DNA of 64,000 nt, taken from positions 2,366,501 to 2,430,500 of the forward strand of contig CP027224.1 of the NCBI GenBank assembly GCA_002973635.1. Reading direction: 5' to 3'. The notes under the pieces were generated by a model that saw only the letters and a list, made by a program, of their open reading frames with translations, was not told the origin of the DNA and ran no database searches. Below are positions 47,419 through 56,685 of the stretch, piece after piece. Source of the stretch: Lysinibacillus sp. B2A1. GTDB taxonomy: Bacteria > Bacillota > Bacilli > Bacillales_A > Planococcaceae. The position numbers and the translations under genes are program-made. How positions within the stretch are numbered: position 1 is the first letter of the stretch; every line of letters begins with the position of its first letter.

Positions 47419-47865
47419 ATGGCAACAGGCACACATATAGTCGAAGTACCCGTAGGAATTGATCATGTATGGGATTTCGTCAGCGATATGGAAAAATGGG
47501 CAAAGCTTGTCCCAGGTTATAACGCACATGAAATGATTGATGACAAACATTCAACATGGACTTTTAAAGGCAATGTTGGGGTTCTGAAAAAAACAGTTCA
47601 AGTTGAAATTACTATTTTAGAATGGGTTGCCCCTAGTAAAGTAACATTTGAATTAAAAGGTCTTTCGGATAATTTTACAGGTAACGGATATTTCCTTGCA
47701 GAAAGCATCGATGCAGAAAATACTAAAATGACAGGCTTTTTAGAGGTAGTAGCAGGTGGATTAGCAGGTCCTGTTTTAAATCCAATCTTTAAGCCAATCG
47801 TACCAAAAGCAACACAGATGCTAACAGATCGTGTAGCAAATAAAATTAAATTGGTACATGTATAA
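47419..47865 (+). CDS. SRPBCC/CoxG-type lipid-binding-fold protein
   Basis: 148 residues. Start strand GTHIVEVPVGIDHVWDFVSDMEKWAKLVPGY is the classical entrance of the START-like CoxG family, with the later ITILEWVAPSKVTFELKG and GGLAGPVLNPIF helix end. The fold binds a hydrophobic ligand; in coxG operons it helps CO dehydrogenase, but no cox genes occur here. Monocistronic, inserted between hemL and the SpoVID-position gene. Function unknown. Confidence 0.85.
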   Translation: MATGTHIVEVPVGIDHVWDFVSDMEKWAKLVPGYNAHEMIDDKHSTWTFKGNVGVLKKTVQVEITILEWVAPSKVTFELKGLSDNFTGNGYFLAESIDAENTKMTGFLEVVAGGLAGPVLNPIFKPIVPKATQMLTDRVANKIKLVHV

Positions 47866-47887
47866 TTTCATTTGTTTATCAGTAAAA

Positions 47888-47929
47888 TGGCATGCTAGAA
47901 ATTTTTCTAGTATGCCATTTTTTCGAAAA
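47888..47929 (+). terminator. Strong intrinsic terminator
   Basis: AAAATGGCATGCTAGAAA pairs with TTCTAGTATGCCATTTT (one G-T pair), followed by TTCG. It shares the ATGGCATGCTAG arm with the terminator at 47126, suggesting a repeated terminator cassette. Confidence 0.85.
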
Positions 47930-48064
47930 AGCATCATATTGTTATTTAAAGCAAGAGTATACAATCAATTTTTCTTTCAGCCTTAATTTTTCAATAGCAT
48001 ACCGACCTCTCTTACTTCATATGATGCAAGGGGAGGGATTATTATCGAACACAAAACTTGGAAT

Positions 48065-48757
48065 ATGCGTGAAACTTTCTGTTTTCCTGGCTACGGCTGC
48101 CCAACAGAAATAGCAGCTGTGCAAATTAAGCCTCAGTGGCAGACGATGCAATTAGAAGATTCATTGCGATTAATGGGTATTTATCATATTACAGCACATG
48201 TTCGCTTTGATTTTCAAGATATGCAAGCTTTTAAAGATGATGAAGAATTAGTAAAAATTGATGCGCTTGATATTCAAGGGGATACTGGTTATTTTGAATA
48301 TGCAGTCCCATTACATGTCGATTTACCCAAAGACTCAGCTCTCGAGGATTTAATGGTAAAAGATGTTCGACCAACACTTACTAACCAAATGTGTCAGCTT
48401 GAATGGACTGTTACAAGTATTTTTAATGAACAAGAACTAGTCTTAGAAAATGCTTGTGCTTTTGACCAACAATCGGCCACAGTTAAAGCTGAAAAATCAA
48501 TTACAGTAGAAGAAACAGCACCGCTAAAGCAACATGTAGCTGTTTCAGCCCCAATAGAAGCACAGGCTGAAGTGAAAGTTGCTTCAGCAAAACTTGACAA
48601 ACTTACAGCGAGTGAACAAAAAACTGTATTAAGAGAATCTTCAAGTCAGATTGTAGTTCGTGAGTCCAGCTCCTGGCAAGAGGTGCCATCTATGATCTGG
48701 GATTTAGAAGAAGGTTATACACCGCTAAAAGTTCGTGTCTCAAATGATATCATTTAA
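48065..48757 (+). CDS. SpoVID-like spore coat protein, short form without LysM
   Basis: 230 residues from ATG 48065. It occupies the spoVID position (hemL-spoVID-valS) and has a beta-rich N-terminal part (YFEYAVPLHVDLP ... LEWTV) like the SpoVID coat-morphogenesis domain, an acidic Ala/Glu linker (about 130-185) and a short VVRESSSWQEVPSMIWDLE tail. The C-terminal LysM of SpoVID is absent. A very strong GGGGAGGG (48030-48037) sits before ATT/ATT/ATC codons in frame rather than before the ATG, which is 27 bases on; translation may start at an ATT or ATC and add IIEHKTWN. Orthology is inferred from position and general layout only. Confidence 0.6.
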   Translation: MRETFCFPGYGCPTEIAAVQIKPQWQTMQLEDSLRLMGIYHITAHVRFDFQDMQAFKDDEELVKIDALDIQGDTGYFEYAVPLHVDLPKDSALEDLMVKDVRPTLTNQMCQLEWTVTSIFNEQELVLENACAFDQQSATVKAEKSITVEETAPLKQHVAVSAPIEAQAEVKVASAKLDKLTASEQKTVLRESSSQIVVRESSSWQEVPSMIWDLEEGYTPLKVRVSNDII

Positions 48758-48934
48758 GAGTAAATAGCTTAGAAGTAGTAGGAGCAGTAAAAAGATGAAG
48801 TCTCCAGATGTTGGAATAATGATTACACGTATAAATTGAAACGCACAAATTGGCACAATAATTGTTCTACAATAAAAGCGAAGTTGCCTTAGCCATGGTG
48901 GTAAAAAACAGGGATTATACTTACGTCGTCGCAT
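48740..48934 (-). CDS. Small membrane protein, convergent overlap
   Basis: 64 residues; AAGGAAGTGA before the ATG. A basic N-terminus (MRRRKYNPCFLPPWLRQLR) is followed by two hydrophobic stretches (FYCRTIIVPICAFQFI and FIFLLLLLLLSYLLL). The pattern PWLRxxR then FQxIR then FPT-like IIPTSGD recurs in small hypothetical proteins of Bacillaceae as I recall. Its 3' end overlaps the SpoVID-like gene by 18 bases, tail to tail. Confidence 0.6.
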   Translation of the reverse strand: MRRRKYNPCFLPPWLRQLRFYCRTIIVPICAFQFIRVIIIPTSGDFIFLLLLLLLSYLLLNDII

Positions 48935-48994
48935 TTAAATATTCACTTCCTTTTCTATTTACTTTATTGTGAACACTAAAAATGACTAAATCAC

Positions 48995-49024
48995 TTGAAA
49001 GATTGCACGATTTTGCGGTACAAT
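48995..49024 (+). promoter_or_regulatory. Promoter of valS T-box leader
   Basis: TTGAAA, 18 bases, TACAAT, directly upstream of the T-box leader. Confidence 0.6.
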
Positions 49025-49034
49025 GTGTAAAAAT

Positions 49035-49325
49035 TGATATAGATGCTATGACAGGGAAGAGTAAATTATTTGTACATTTTTAGAGAGGAAACGGTAGCTG
49101 AAAAGTTTCTATTTGTGCCTAATTGAACGTAGCCCTCGAGCAGCTTTAGTGAACTAATAGTAGTTAAAGCCGGTTAAACACCGTTACCGAATTAAGAGCC
49201 AGTAGTAAAAAGGCTTAAGTAGTGCTATTTCTATTCATAACACTTACTTTACCACTGCTGGAATTAAAGGTGGTACCGCGAACTAAAACTCCTTCGTCCT
49301 TTTTGACGTTAGGAGTTTTTTTATT
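49035..49325 (+). ncRNA. T-box riboswitch (valine tRNA responsive)
   Basis: Stem I begins around 49050 with the AGTA S-turn at 49060; a candidate valine specifier GTA is at 49129. The conserved T-box AAAGGTGGTACCGCG at 49266-49280 pairs with the uncharged tRNA acceptor end. An intrinsic terminator (AAAACTCC with GGAGTTTT, T-run) ends the leader at 49285-49322. Uncharged tRNA-Val would favour the antiterminator and allow valS expression. Specifier assignment is by position only. Confidence 0.92.
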
Positions 49326-49424
49326 TTCAATCAAACTTCTGATGGATGTCTTTGGAACATAAGTCATGGAATGATTGAAGCTTTTCGATTTTTGCCAAAA
49401 TCACACACAACAGGAGGAGTCAAA

Positions 49425-52070
49425 ATGACAGAAAACATTTCAATGCCAACTAAATATGACCCACAGTCCATTGAAGCTGGTCGCTATGAATGGTGGTTAC
49501 AAGGGAAGTTCTTCGAGGCGCAGCCAGAAAGTGGGAAAAAACCCTATTCGATCGTTATTCCACCACCGAACGTAACAGGTAAATTACATCTAGGTCATGC
49601 TTGGGATACAACATTACAAGATATTTTAACGCGTATGAAGCGTATGCAAGGATACGATGCGCTTTGGTTACCTGGTATGGACCATGCGGGAATCGCAACA
49701 CAAGCCAAAGTCGAAGCAAAACTACGAGAGGATAATATTACACGTTATGATTTAGGACGTGAAAAATTCCTCGAAAAAACATGGGAGTGGAAAGAAGAAT
49801 ATGCTAATCATATTCGCGATCAATGGGCAAAGCTTGGTCTTGGATTAGACTACACGCGTGAGCGCTTCACTCTTGATAAAGGTCTTTCTGATGCTGTTAA
49901 GACGGTTTTTGTTGATTTATATGAAAAGGGCTTAATCTATCGTGGTGAACGTATTATTAACTGGGACCCTGCAGCGAAAACTGCTTTATCAGATATTGAA
50001 GTTATCTATCAAGATGTTCAAGGTGCGTTCTATCATATGAAATATCCACTAGCAGATGGCTCAGGGCATGTAGAGGTTGCCACAACACGTCCTGAAACGA
50101 TGCTTGGTGACTCAGGAGTAGCCGTTCATCCAAATGATGAGCGTTATAAGCATCTAATCGGTAAAACCGTTATTTTACCAATCGTTGGTCGTGAAATCCC
50201 GATTGTAGCCGATGATTACGTAGATATGGAATTTGGTACTGGGGTTGTAAAAATGACACCAGCCCATGATCCGAACGACTTTGAGGTTGGAAATCGTCAC
50301 AATTTAGAGCGCATTCTTGTAATGAATGAAGATGGCACAATGAATGAGCTTGCTGGCAAATATAACGGTATGGATCGTTTTGAATGTCGTAAGCAAATTG
50401 TCGCTGATTTACAAGAAGCAGGTGTATTAATTCGTATTGAAGAGCATATGCATTCAGTGGGACATTCTGAACGTTCTGGTGCTGTTGTAGAGCCATACCT
50501 CTCAGCACAATGGTTCGTTAAGATGCAACCACTTGCTGATGCTTCACTTGAGATTCAAAAAGACGAAGAAGGTAAAGTAAACTTTGTACCAGCTCGTTTT
50601 GAAAACACATACTCTCGCTGGATGGAAAATATTCGTGATTGGTGTATCTCTCGCCAATTATGGTGGGGTCATCAAATCCCAGCTTGGTACCACAATGAAA
50701 CAGGCGAAATTTACGTAGGAAAAGAAGCACCAGCAGATGCAGAAAATTGGACACAAGATGAAGATGTTTTAGATACATGGTTTTCTTCAGCACTTTGGCC
50801 ATTTTCTACAATGGGCTGGCCAGACGAGGCAAATGAAGAATATAAACGTTACTACCCAACAAGTACATTAGTAACAGGCTATGATATTATTTTCTTCTGG
50901 GTATCTCGTATGATCTTCCAAGGTCTTGAGTTTACAGGTCAGCGCCCATTCAAAGATGTATTAATTCATGGTTTAGTACGTGATGGTGAAGGACGTAAAA
51001 TGAGTAAATCACTTGGCAATGGTGTTGATCCAATGGACGTTATTGAGAAGTATGGTGCTGATTCCTTACGTTACTTCTTAGCAACTGGATCATCTCCTGG
51101 ACAGGATTTACGTTATACAACAGAAAAAGTTGAAGCAGTTTGGAACTTTGCGAATAAAATTTGGAATGCCTCTCGTTTTGCGCTTATGAATATGGATGGT
51201 ATGACATATGAAGAAATCGACTTAACTGGTGAAAAGTCAGTTGCCGATAAATGGATTTTAACTCGTTTAAATGAAACAATTGAGCGTGTAACATCCCTTG
51301 CAGAACGTTACGAATTTGGTGAAGTGGGTCGAGAGCTTTATAATTTCATTTGGGATGATTTCTGTTCATGGTATATTGAAATGGCTAAATTACCTTTATA
51401 CGGTGATGATGAAACAGCTAAGAAAACGACTCGCTCTATTTTAGCTTACGTATTAGATCAAACAATGCGTCTATTACATCCATTCATGCCATTCATTACA
51501 GAAGAAATCTGGCAACATCTACCACATGAAGGTGAATCTATTACGGTGGCAGCGTGGCCAACTATTCGAACGGATCTTCAATTTGCTGAAGAAGCAGATA
51601 ACATGAAGCTCCTAATGGATATTATACGTTCAGTACGTAATATTCGTGCGGAAGTTAATACACCAATGAGCAAAAAAGTTCCTTTATTTATCTCAGCAAA
51701 AGATGCAGCAACTGTAGCTGTCCTTGATGCTAATAAAGCGTATTTAGAAAAATTCTGTAATCCAGAGTCATTAACGATTGGTGAAGGTTTAGAGGCTCCA
51801 GGTCAATCTATGACAGCTGTAGTAACTGGTGCTGAGCTATTCTTACCTCTTGTTGGGCTTATTAACCTAGAAGAAGAGATTGCTCGTCTTGAAAAAGAAT
51901 TAGACAAATGGGCAAAAGAAGTGAAGCTTGTATCTGGAAAATTATCGAATGAGAAGTTCGTGTCAAAAGCACCTGAAGCGTTAGTGAATGCAGAACGTGA
52001 AAAATTAGCTGATTATGAGAGTAAACATGCAGTTGTATTAAAACGTTTGGAAGAGTTGAAAAATATGTAA
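49425..52070 (+). CDS. valS: Valyl-tRNA synthetase
   Basis: 881 residues from ATG 49425 behind AGGAGGAG; the upstream in-frame ATG at 49371 has no ribosome-binding site. Class I motifs: HIGH as [14 protein letters not shown] (about residue 45) and KMSKS as [10 protein letters not shown] (about 525), with the editing CP1 domain between ([16 protein letters not shown]) and a C-terminal coiled-coil arm ([15 protein letters not shown]). Charges tRNA-Val. Controlled by the T-box upstream. Confidence 0.98.
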   Translation: MTENISMPTKYDPQSIEAGRYEWWLQGKFFEAQPESGKKPYSIVIPPPNVTGKLHLGHAWDTTLQDILTRMKRMQGYDALWLPGMDHAGIATQAKVEAKLREDNITRYDLGREKFLEKTWEWKEEYANHIRDQWAKLGLGLDYTRERFTLDKGLSDAVKTVFVDLYEKGLIYRGERIINWDPAAKTALSDIEVIYQDVQGAFYHMKYPLADGSGHVEVATTRPETMLGDSGVAVHPNDERYKHLIGKTVILPIVGREIPIVADDYVDMEFGTGVVKMTPAHDPNDFEVGNRHNLERILVMNEDGTMNELAGKYNGMDRFECRKQIVADLQEAGVLIRIEEHMHSVGHSERSGAVVEPYLSAQWFVKMQPLADASLEIQKDEEGKVNFVPARFENTYSRWMENIRDWCISRQLWWGHQIPAWYHNETGEIYVGKEAPADAENWTQDEDVLDTWFSSALWPFSTMGWPDEANEEYKRYYPTSTLVTGYDIIFFWVSRMIFQGLEFTGQRPFKDVLIHGLVRDGEGRKMSKSLGNGVDPMDVIEKYGADSLRYFLATGSSPGQDLRYTTEKVEAVWNFANKIWNASRFALMNMDGMTYEEIDLTGEKSVADKWILTRLNETIERVTSLAERYEFGEVGRELYNFIWDDFCSWYIEMAKLPLYGDDETAKKTTRSILAYVLDQTMRLLHPFMPFITEEIWQHLPHEGESITVAAWPTIRTDLQFAEEADNMKLLMDIIRSVRNIRAEVNTPMSKKVPLFISAKDAATVAVLDANKAYLEKFCNPESLTIGEGLEAPGQSMTAVVTGAELFLPLVGLINLEEEIARLEKELDKWAKEVKLVSGKLSNEKFVSKAPEALVNAEREKLADYESKHAVVLKRLEELKNM

Positions 52071-52077
52071 AATCGGA

Positions 52078-52117
52078 ACAGTGAATGGCAATAAAGTCAT
52101 CCACTGTTTTTCTTTTT
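52078..52117 (+). terminator. Intrinsic terminator of valS
   Basis: AACAGTG with CACTGTT, plus extra inner pairs, followed by TTTTCTTTTT. Confidence 0.75.
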
Positions 52118-52251
52118 ATGCAACAAAAGATATGTATTGTATTAGGGAAAAATATGTAGTAATATTTAAAATAATTAGTATAATAGGTGAAAAAGTCTGT
52201 ATTGTATTATAGGTATAAAAAACTATTAACAAATAATGTGAAAATATGTCG

Positions 52252-52283
52252 TACCATTTGTTCTATTTGGAATGGTATTTTTT
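52252..52283 (+). terminator. Terminator-like hairpin before a ribosome-binding site
   Basis: TACCATT pairs with AATGGTA around a 12-base loop and is followed by TTTTTTA. It ends only 15 bases before the GGAGG of the next gene, so it could attenuate that gene or end a short leader transcript. Confidence 0.45.
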
Positions 52284-52308
52284 ATGGTGATAATAATGGA
52301 GGTAAAGT

Positions 52309-52707
52309 ATGACAGGAAATATTACTACAATTATTTCAAAAGTCAACAAGGCTTGTGATGATTTAGATTTTGTTAGTGCAAGAGTATTGATTGAGACCAA
52401 CCTTCTGAAATTATCAGAGGCAAAACATTATCGTTTATTGAATTCAAATGGCCGTGTACTTATTAAGCATATCCTAGCAGACAGTAAGAAAGAGGAATCA
52501 ACAAATAAATTAACACGAAATGACTTATTAACTATTAAAAGAATTAACGAGTATTGCTCGAATTTTGATATTTCTATGCTAAAAAGAACTTTAAAAAGCT
52601 CCTTTGATTTAGTGCAAAGAGATGATGTTCTGCCATTGTTGAATACGGATGCTAAAATTATATTAGATAATATGGGAGCACTACTTGGTGTACACCAGCT
52701 TCAATAA
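52309..52707 (+). CDS. Uncharacterised helical protein
   Basis: 132 residues; TGGAGG before the ATG. It appears all-helical and soluble: an N-terminal helical half (KACDDLDFVSARVLIETNL) and a C-terminal half (ISMLKRTLKSSFDLVQRDDV) with a repeated feel, suggesting a helical bundle. No family recognised. Monocistronic between valS and folC, with a strong terminator after it and a terminator-like hairpin before it. Confidence 0.7.
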   Translation: MTGNITTIISKVNKACDDLDFVSARVLIETNLLKLSEAKHYRLLNSNGRVLIKHILADSKKEESTNKLTRNDLLTIKRINEYCSNFDISMLKRTLKSSFDLVQRDDVLPLLNTDAKIILDNMGALLGVHQLQ

Positions 52708-52725
52708 CACGAAATGAAATTGCTT

Positions 52726-52775
52726 AAAAACACACAGAACTTCACTTAATTAAAGTGCTTTTCTGTGTGTTTTTA
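52726..52775 (+). terminator. Strong intrinsic terminator
   Basis: AAAAACACACAGAA pairs with TTCTGTGTGTTTTT; an inner CACTT/AAGTG stem closes the loop. Confidence 0.85.
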
Positions 52776-52884
52776 ACGTTCATAAAAGATTGGTTAGATG
52801 GAATTAGCGTTTTTTGCGAAATGTATGCGCAATAGGTTCACTTGTACTAAAATAGAGATATTGTAGTAAGAGGGAGTGTTACTT

Positions 52885-54177
52885 TTGTTTAAAACAATGA
52901 AAGAGTGTACAGATTTTATTTTTACATTAAAGGCAGTTGATCATAAACGTGCTCCGCTTGTCCTGATGAGAGAGGTGCTTACACTTTTTGATAATCCACA
53001 GGACAAATTTCGCGCTATTCATTTGGCAGGTTCGAATGGGAAGGGTTCCACTGTGAATGCGTTAAGAGAAATTTTACAACATGCTGGCTATAAAGTGGGT
53101 GCCTTTACTTCACCACATTTAGAGCAAGTGAATGAACGCATGACGATTAACGGCACTCCAATTGCGGATGAGGATTTTTTACTTTATATGAATAAAGTAG
53201 CTGAGCAGATTCATTTACATTATAAAGGTGAGTTCCCAAGCTTTTTTGAAGTTGTTACTTTAATAATGTTCAAATATTTTGCGGATCAAGCTGTAGATAT
53301 CGCCCTTATTGAAACAGGACTTGGAGGACGTTTAGATGCTACAAATGTCATTACACCTGAGCTTTCAATTATAACTACCATATCACTAGAGCATACTGCG
53401 TTTCTAGGCGATACTTTAGCGAAAGTAGCATTTGAAAAGGCAGGTATCATTAAAGATGGTGTACCGGTTATAGTGGGCGTTAAAAATGATGAGGCACTTA
53501 CTGTTATTCAGCAAATTGCAGAAGAACGTCATGCACTATGTTTAGTGATAGGCAAGGATTTTAGTGTTGCAAACATAACACAAGGTACTAATTTGCAGCA
53601 TTTTCATTATAAAAAGGCAAATAATGAGATGACAGATGTCCCATTAAAGATGGCAGGATCTCATCAAGTCGATAATGCGAGTCTGGCGATTACAGCTATC
53701 TTCACATTAAGAGAAAAGCAAGTACTTAACATTTCTAACGAGTCAATACGTTATGCATTGGCAAATGCTCAGTGGGCAGGTCGTTTTGAGCAATTGGTGG
53801 GCAATATTGTATTAGACGGTGCTCATAATTCTGAAGGCACAGCTGCACTTATTCAAACTCTTAAAGAGGTTTATCCAAATCAAAACTATCACTTTATATA
53901 TGCCGCTTTATCAGATAAAGATCATGCGAGTAGTATTGCTCTGATGGATCAAATTGCTGCATCAATATCCTTTACGCAAATAGATTTACCCAATGCCATG
54001 CCTGCTGGAAAGCTAGCTGAGCTCTCTTCAAATAGGGAGAAGACTTTTCGAAGAGATTGGAAGGAAATAGTGCGAAAAGTACTACATCAAAGAGATGAGA
54101 AGGACATTGTAATTATTACAGGTTCACTTTATTTTATAGCCGAAGTACGACAATGGCTTCAGGAGGGAGAACGATGA
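52885..54177 (+). CDS. folC: Folylpolyglutamate synthase/dihydrofolate synthase
   Basis: 430 residues from TTG 52885, eight bases after AGAGGGAG; a GTG at 52876 overlaps that site. Mur-ligase fold: P-loop LAGSNGKGSTVN (about residue 47), TSPHLEQVNERM, GLGGRLDATN and DGAHNSEG are all canonical. Adds glutamate to folates. It follows valS as in Bacillus and overlaps the second folC-like gene by four bases. Confidence 0.95.
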   Translation: MFKTMKECTDFIFTLKAVDHKRAPLVLMREVLTLFDNPQDKFRAIHLAGSNGKGSTVNALREILQHAGYKVGAFTSPHLEQVNERMTINGTPIADEDFLLYMNKVAEQIHLHYKGEFPSFFEVVTLIMFKYFADQAVDIALIETGLGGRLDATNVITPELSIITTISLEHTAFLGDTLAKVAFEKAGIIKDGVPVIVGVKNDEALTVIQQIAEERHALCLVIGKDFSVANITQGTNLQHFHYKKANNEMTDVPLKMAGSHQVDNASLAITAIFTLREKQVLNISNESIRYALANAQWAGRFEQLVGNIVLDGAHNSEGTAALIQTLKEVYPNQNYHFIYAALSDKDHASSIALMDQIAASISFTQIDLPNAMPAGKLAELSSNREKTFRRDWKEIVRKVLHQRDEKDIVIITGSLYFIAEVRQWLQEGER

Positions 54178-55427
54178 TTCCTAATCTGAATCGTTATAAG
54201 GAGAAATGGAACGTTAAGAGCGATGATATTATTAAACCTGGTCTTGCTACAATTGGAGAAGCATTAATACAAGTTGGTAATCCAGAAAACGGATTGCAGG
54301 TTGTCCATTTAGCAGGGACGAATGGTAAAGGCTCGACGCTTACATTTCTTGAGTCGATAGCGAAAGCGCATGGCTTGCGTGTAGGTAAATTTATGTCTCC
54401 CTGCATTGTTGATGTACATGACCAAATTCAAGTGGAGGGTCAAGCAATTACTGAAGCGGAGATGGATCGAGTATTCCAACAAATGCAGGTAGCTGATCTT
54501 AGTGGAAAATTAACGGATTTTGAGCTATTAACGGTTACAGCATTTTTACATTTTGCTGCTAGTAATGTCGATATCGCCCTTATTGAAGCAGGTATGGGAG
54601 GCTTACTTGATAGTACAAATGTAGTGATACCGATAGTATCGATTATTCCAAGTATTGCTATAGAGCATACAAAATTTTTAGGCAATACCATTGAAAGTAT
54701 CACTCATCATAAAGCTGGCATAATAAAGCCATATAAACCAGTCATAATCGGTGATTTACCACAAGGGGCAAAGGAAATCATCCATAAGGAAGCTCGGGAA
54801 AAACAGTCATCTGTACTTGAACTTAATCAGCAATTTTATGTAGAGCAAGACAAAGATGGAGAGATATATGATTATGGTAAGTTGGGCTTCCGTATTTCGA
54901 AGCTATCACGGTCGATGAAGGGAGCACATCAGGCACATAATATGGCTTTGGCGATAACGGCCTTTTTTGAAGTGGCAGCTTCACTAGATTTAAATGTCAA
55001 TAAAAATGCTCTTCAAAAGGGAGTGAAAGAGGCAGCTATTTTAGGACGCTTTGAAGAAATTTTACCCTATGTAATTTTAGATGGTGCTCATAATCCGGCA
55101 AGTGTTGAAAAATTAATTGAAACGATAAAATATGAGTTTCCTGGTGAGCAAGTTGCATTTGTAATTGGAATACTAGCAGATAAAGATGTTCAGGAAATAT
55201 TGCGGTTATTTGAGCAGGTAAGCGATCAATTTTATTTTGTTGATTTTAATAATTCTCGTGCAATGAGTGCTCAAAACATGCTGGAGCTATCTGGTGCACC
55301 CTATAAGGAAGTTTTAGTAGACTATGCTTCATTTTTGCAACAGCAGTCTGAAAGAAAGTTGAGAACAATTGTAACAGGTTCGTTATATTTATTAACAGAA
55401 GTACGGAGTGGATTGAAAAATAGATAA
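54174..55427 (+). CDS. Second FolC-like Mur-ligase family protein
   Basis: 417 residues from ATG 54174, directly after GGAGGGAG and overlapping the previous stop as ATGA. It is a divergent paralog: P-loop LAGTNGKGSTLT, SPCIVDVHDQI, GMGGLLDSTN and DGAHNPAS. The conserved Arg of GGRLDATN is Leu here and SPH is SPC, so substrate use may differ from FolC, perhaps split synthase activities. It lies where the type IV pilus peptidase gene comC stands in B. subtilis. Confidence 0.85.
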   Translation: MIPNLNRYKEKWNVKSDDIIKPGLATIGEALIQVGNPENGLQVVHLAGTNGKGSTLTFLESIAKAHGLRVGKFMSPCIVDVHDQIQVEGQAITEAEMDRVFQQMQVADLSGKLTDFELLTVTAFLHFAASNVDIALIEAGMGGLLDSTNVVIPIVSIIPSIAIEHTKFLGNTIESITHHKAGIIKPYKPVIIGDLPQGAKEIIHKEAREKQSSVLELNQQFYVEQDKDGEIYDYGKLGFRISKLSRSMKGAHQAHNMALAITAFFEVAASLDLNVNKNALQKGVKEAAILGRFEEILPYVILDGAHNPASVEKLIETIKYEFPGEQVAFVIGILADKDVQEILRLFEQVSDQFYFVDFNNSRAMSAQNMLELSGAPYKEVLVDYASFLQQQSERKLRTIVTGSLYLLTEVRSGLKNR

Positions 55428-55436
55428 CATTTAGTG

Positions 55437-55478
55437 GTATCAGTACTCATTTTTATGGGTACTGATGCGCATTGTTTT
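55437..55478 (+). terminator. Intrinsic terminator of folC pair
   Basis: ATCAGTACTCAT pairs with ATGGGTACTGAT around TTTT; a T-run follows after a few bases. Confidence 0.6.
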
Positions 55479-55630
55479 TTTCTTGAAGCGCTCGATAGCA
55501 TTGTTGCATATGTCAAATACTCCATGTTACAGGTGGTCCAAACGAAGGGGAATAGGACTCAGTTCATTAAGGATATAAAACAATTTCGCTTTATGACTTT
55601 GAAGATGAAGAAATAACTGATTCTAAAATA

Positions 55631-55879
55631 TTATGAACAACAAGAAACAGCTTTATCAATGTCTTTTTCACTTACATACACGGAACCCTCAGTATCTATT
55701 ATATAGTCGATATTATTTTCTTTTAATCTTACTACTAATAATTCTCGTGACTCTTCTGATAAGTTTTCTTGTCTGGCAAAAGAAATGTAAGTTCCCTCAG
55801 TAGAATCCCCATTACTGCATCCATTCAATATACTCAAACATAAGATGATAGAAAGCCAACGCCTAATTTTTAACTTCAT
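55631..55879 (-). CDS. Small lipoprotein
   Basis: 82 residues; AAGGGAG before the ATG. Lipoprotein signal with lipobox LNGC (Cys21). The mature 62 residues form an alpha/beta unit (ESRELLVVRLKENNIDYIIDTEGSVYVSEKDIDKAVSCC) with a helix-strand-strand-helix layout like small FlgM/FliF-type ring or SecD-like folds; a Cys pair ends it. Function unknown; alone between folC and an AHSA1-type gene. Confidence 0.7.
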   Translation of the reverse strand: MKLKIRRWLSIILCLSILNGCSNGDSTEGTYISFARQENLSEESRELLVVRLKENNIDYIIDTEGSVYVSEKDIDKAVSCCS

Positions 55880-56016
55880 AAAATCTCCCTTCTATATCTC
55901 TAGACACAGTTCTAAAAAAAACACGTAAAATCAACGTTTCTAAAAATCAATTTCACGCGTCTTTAAAGGTTTAATCACTGTTAGTATAAAATTCAAAGCA
56001 AATCTTCTTAGCTCTA

Positions 56017-56436
56017 TTATTTATTAGTTAATTGCCCACCTATTATTTCCAGGATAGTTTCCCAGTATTTTTTCATTTCTTCTCTAACATACTGATCTGA
56101 TAGTTTCTCTTGATGAAAGCTAATTGTTGTTTTATTGTCTGCTTTTGATAGAACGCGAATTTGAACTGTTGATGGCCGCTCCCATCCCTCCTTTTGCCAT
56201 GTCAGACGAAGCTGCTGTAACGGTTTAACAATCCTAATTTCTCCTGACCCCAAATTTGTCTTGTATGTTTGACCAGGTTTTAGAGTAATGCCAGTGCTTT
56301 CCCCCAGCCAAAGGGTTAATCCATCTGGTGAAGTGAGGAGATTCCAAGCATCCTCTTGAGAGATTGAAAATGATCTTCTTACACCTATTTGAAAGCCAGC
56401 TGCTTTTGTTTGCCCAATAATTCTATCGTTTGCCAT
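56017..56436 (-). CDS. SRPBCC/AHSA1-type protein
   Basis: 139 residues; TTGGAG before the ATG. Motif order FSISQEDAWNLLTSPDGLTLWLG, an internal G-x-x-R strand set and TTISFHQEKLSDQYVREEMKKYWETIL is typical of the activator-of-Hsp90-ATPase-like (AHSA1/YndB) branch of the START-like fold. Ligand unknown. Monocistronic and divergent from spoIIB. Confidence 0.85.
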   Translation of the reverse strand: MANDRIIGQTKAAGFQIGVRRSFSISQEDAWNLLTSPDGLTLWLGESTGITLKPGQTYKTNLGSGEIRIVKPLQQLRLTWQKEGWERPSTVQIRVLSKADNKTTISFHQEKLSDQYVREEMKKYWETILEIIGGQLTNK

Positions 56437-56685
56437 CTTGGTTTCACTCCAATCGTTTTATTTTGTCTATAAAGTTATTCGATTTCCCCTTCATAATTTC
56501 CTTGTCTATATAGCAGAATAGATTGTTTTTGAAGACGAAAATAGTTGTTTTTTTAGGTATATCTTCTGTAAAACTACTAAATCAAAATATAGCAAATTAG
56601 CATTTACAGCTGCTTTTTTACATATACTTATATCAAATTGTCGTCGATAGCAGTCTGAGATGTTGAAGGAAGAGGTGATGGATGA

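Noticed and set aside
47892..48113. 73-codon frame upstream of the SpoVID-like gene
   Set aside because: Starts in a terminator stem; the GGGGAGGG lies inside the frame rather than before its start.
55434..55616. 60-codon frame after the folC pair
   Set aside because: Starts inside the terminator hairpin and has no ribosome-binding site.
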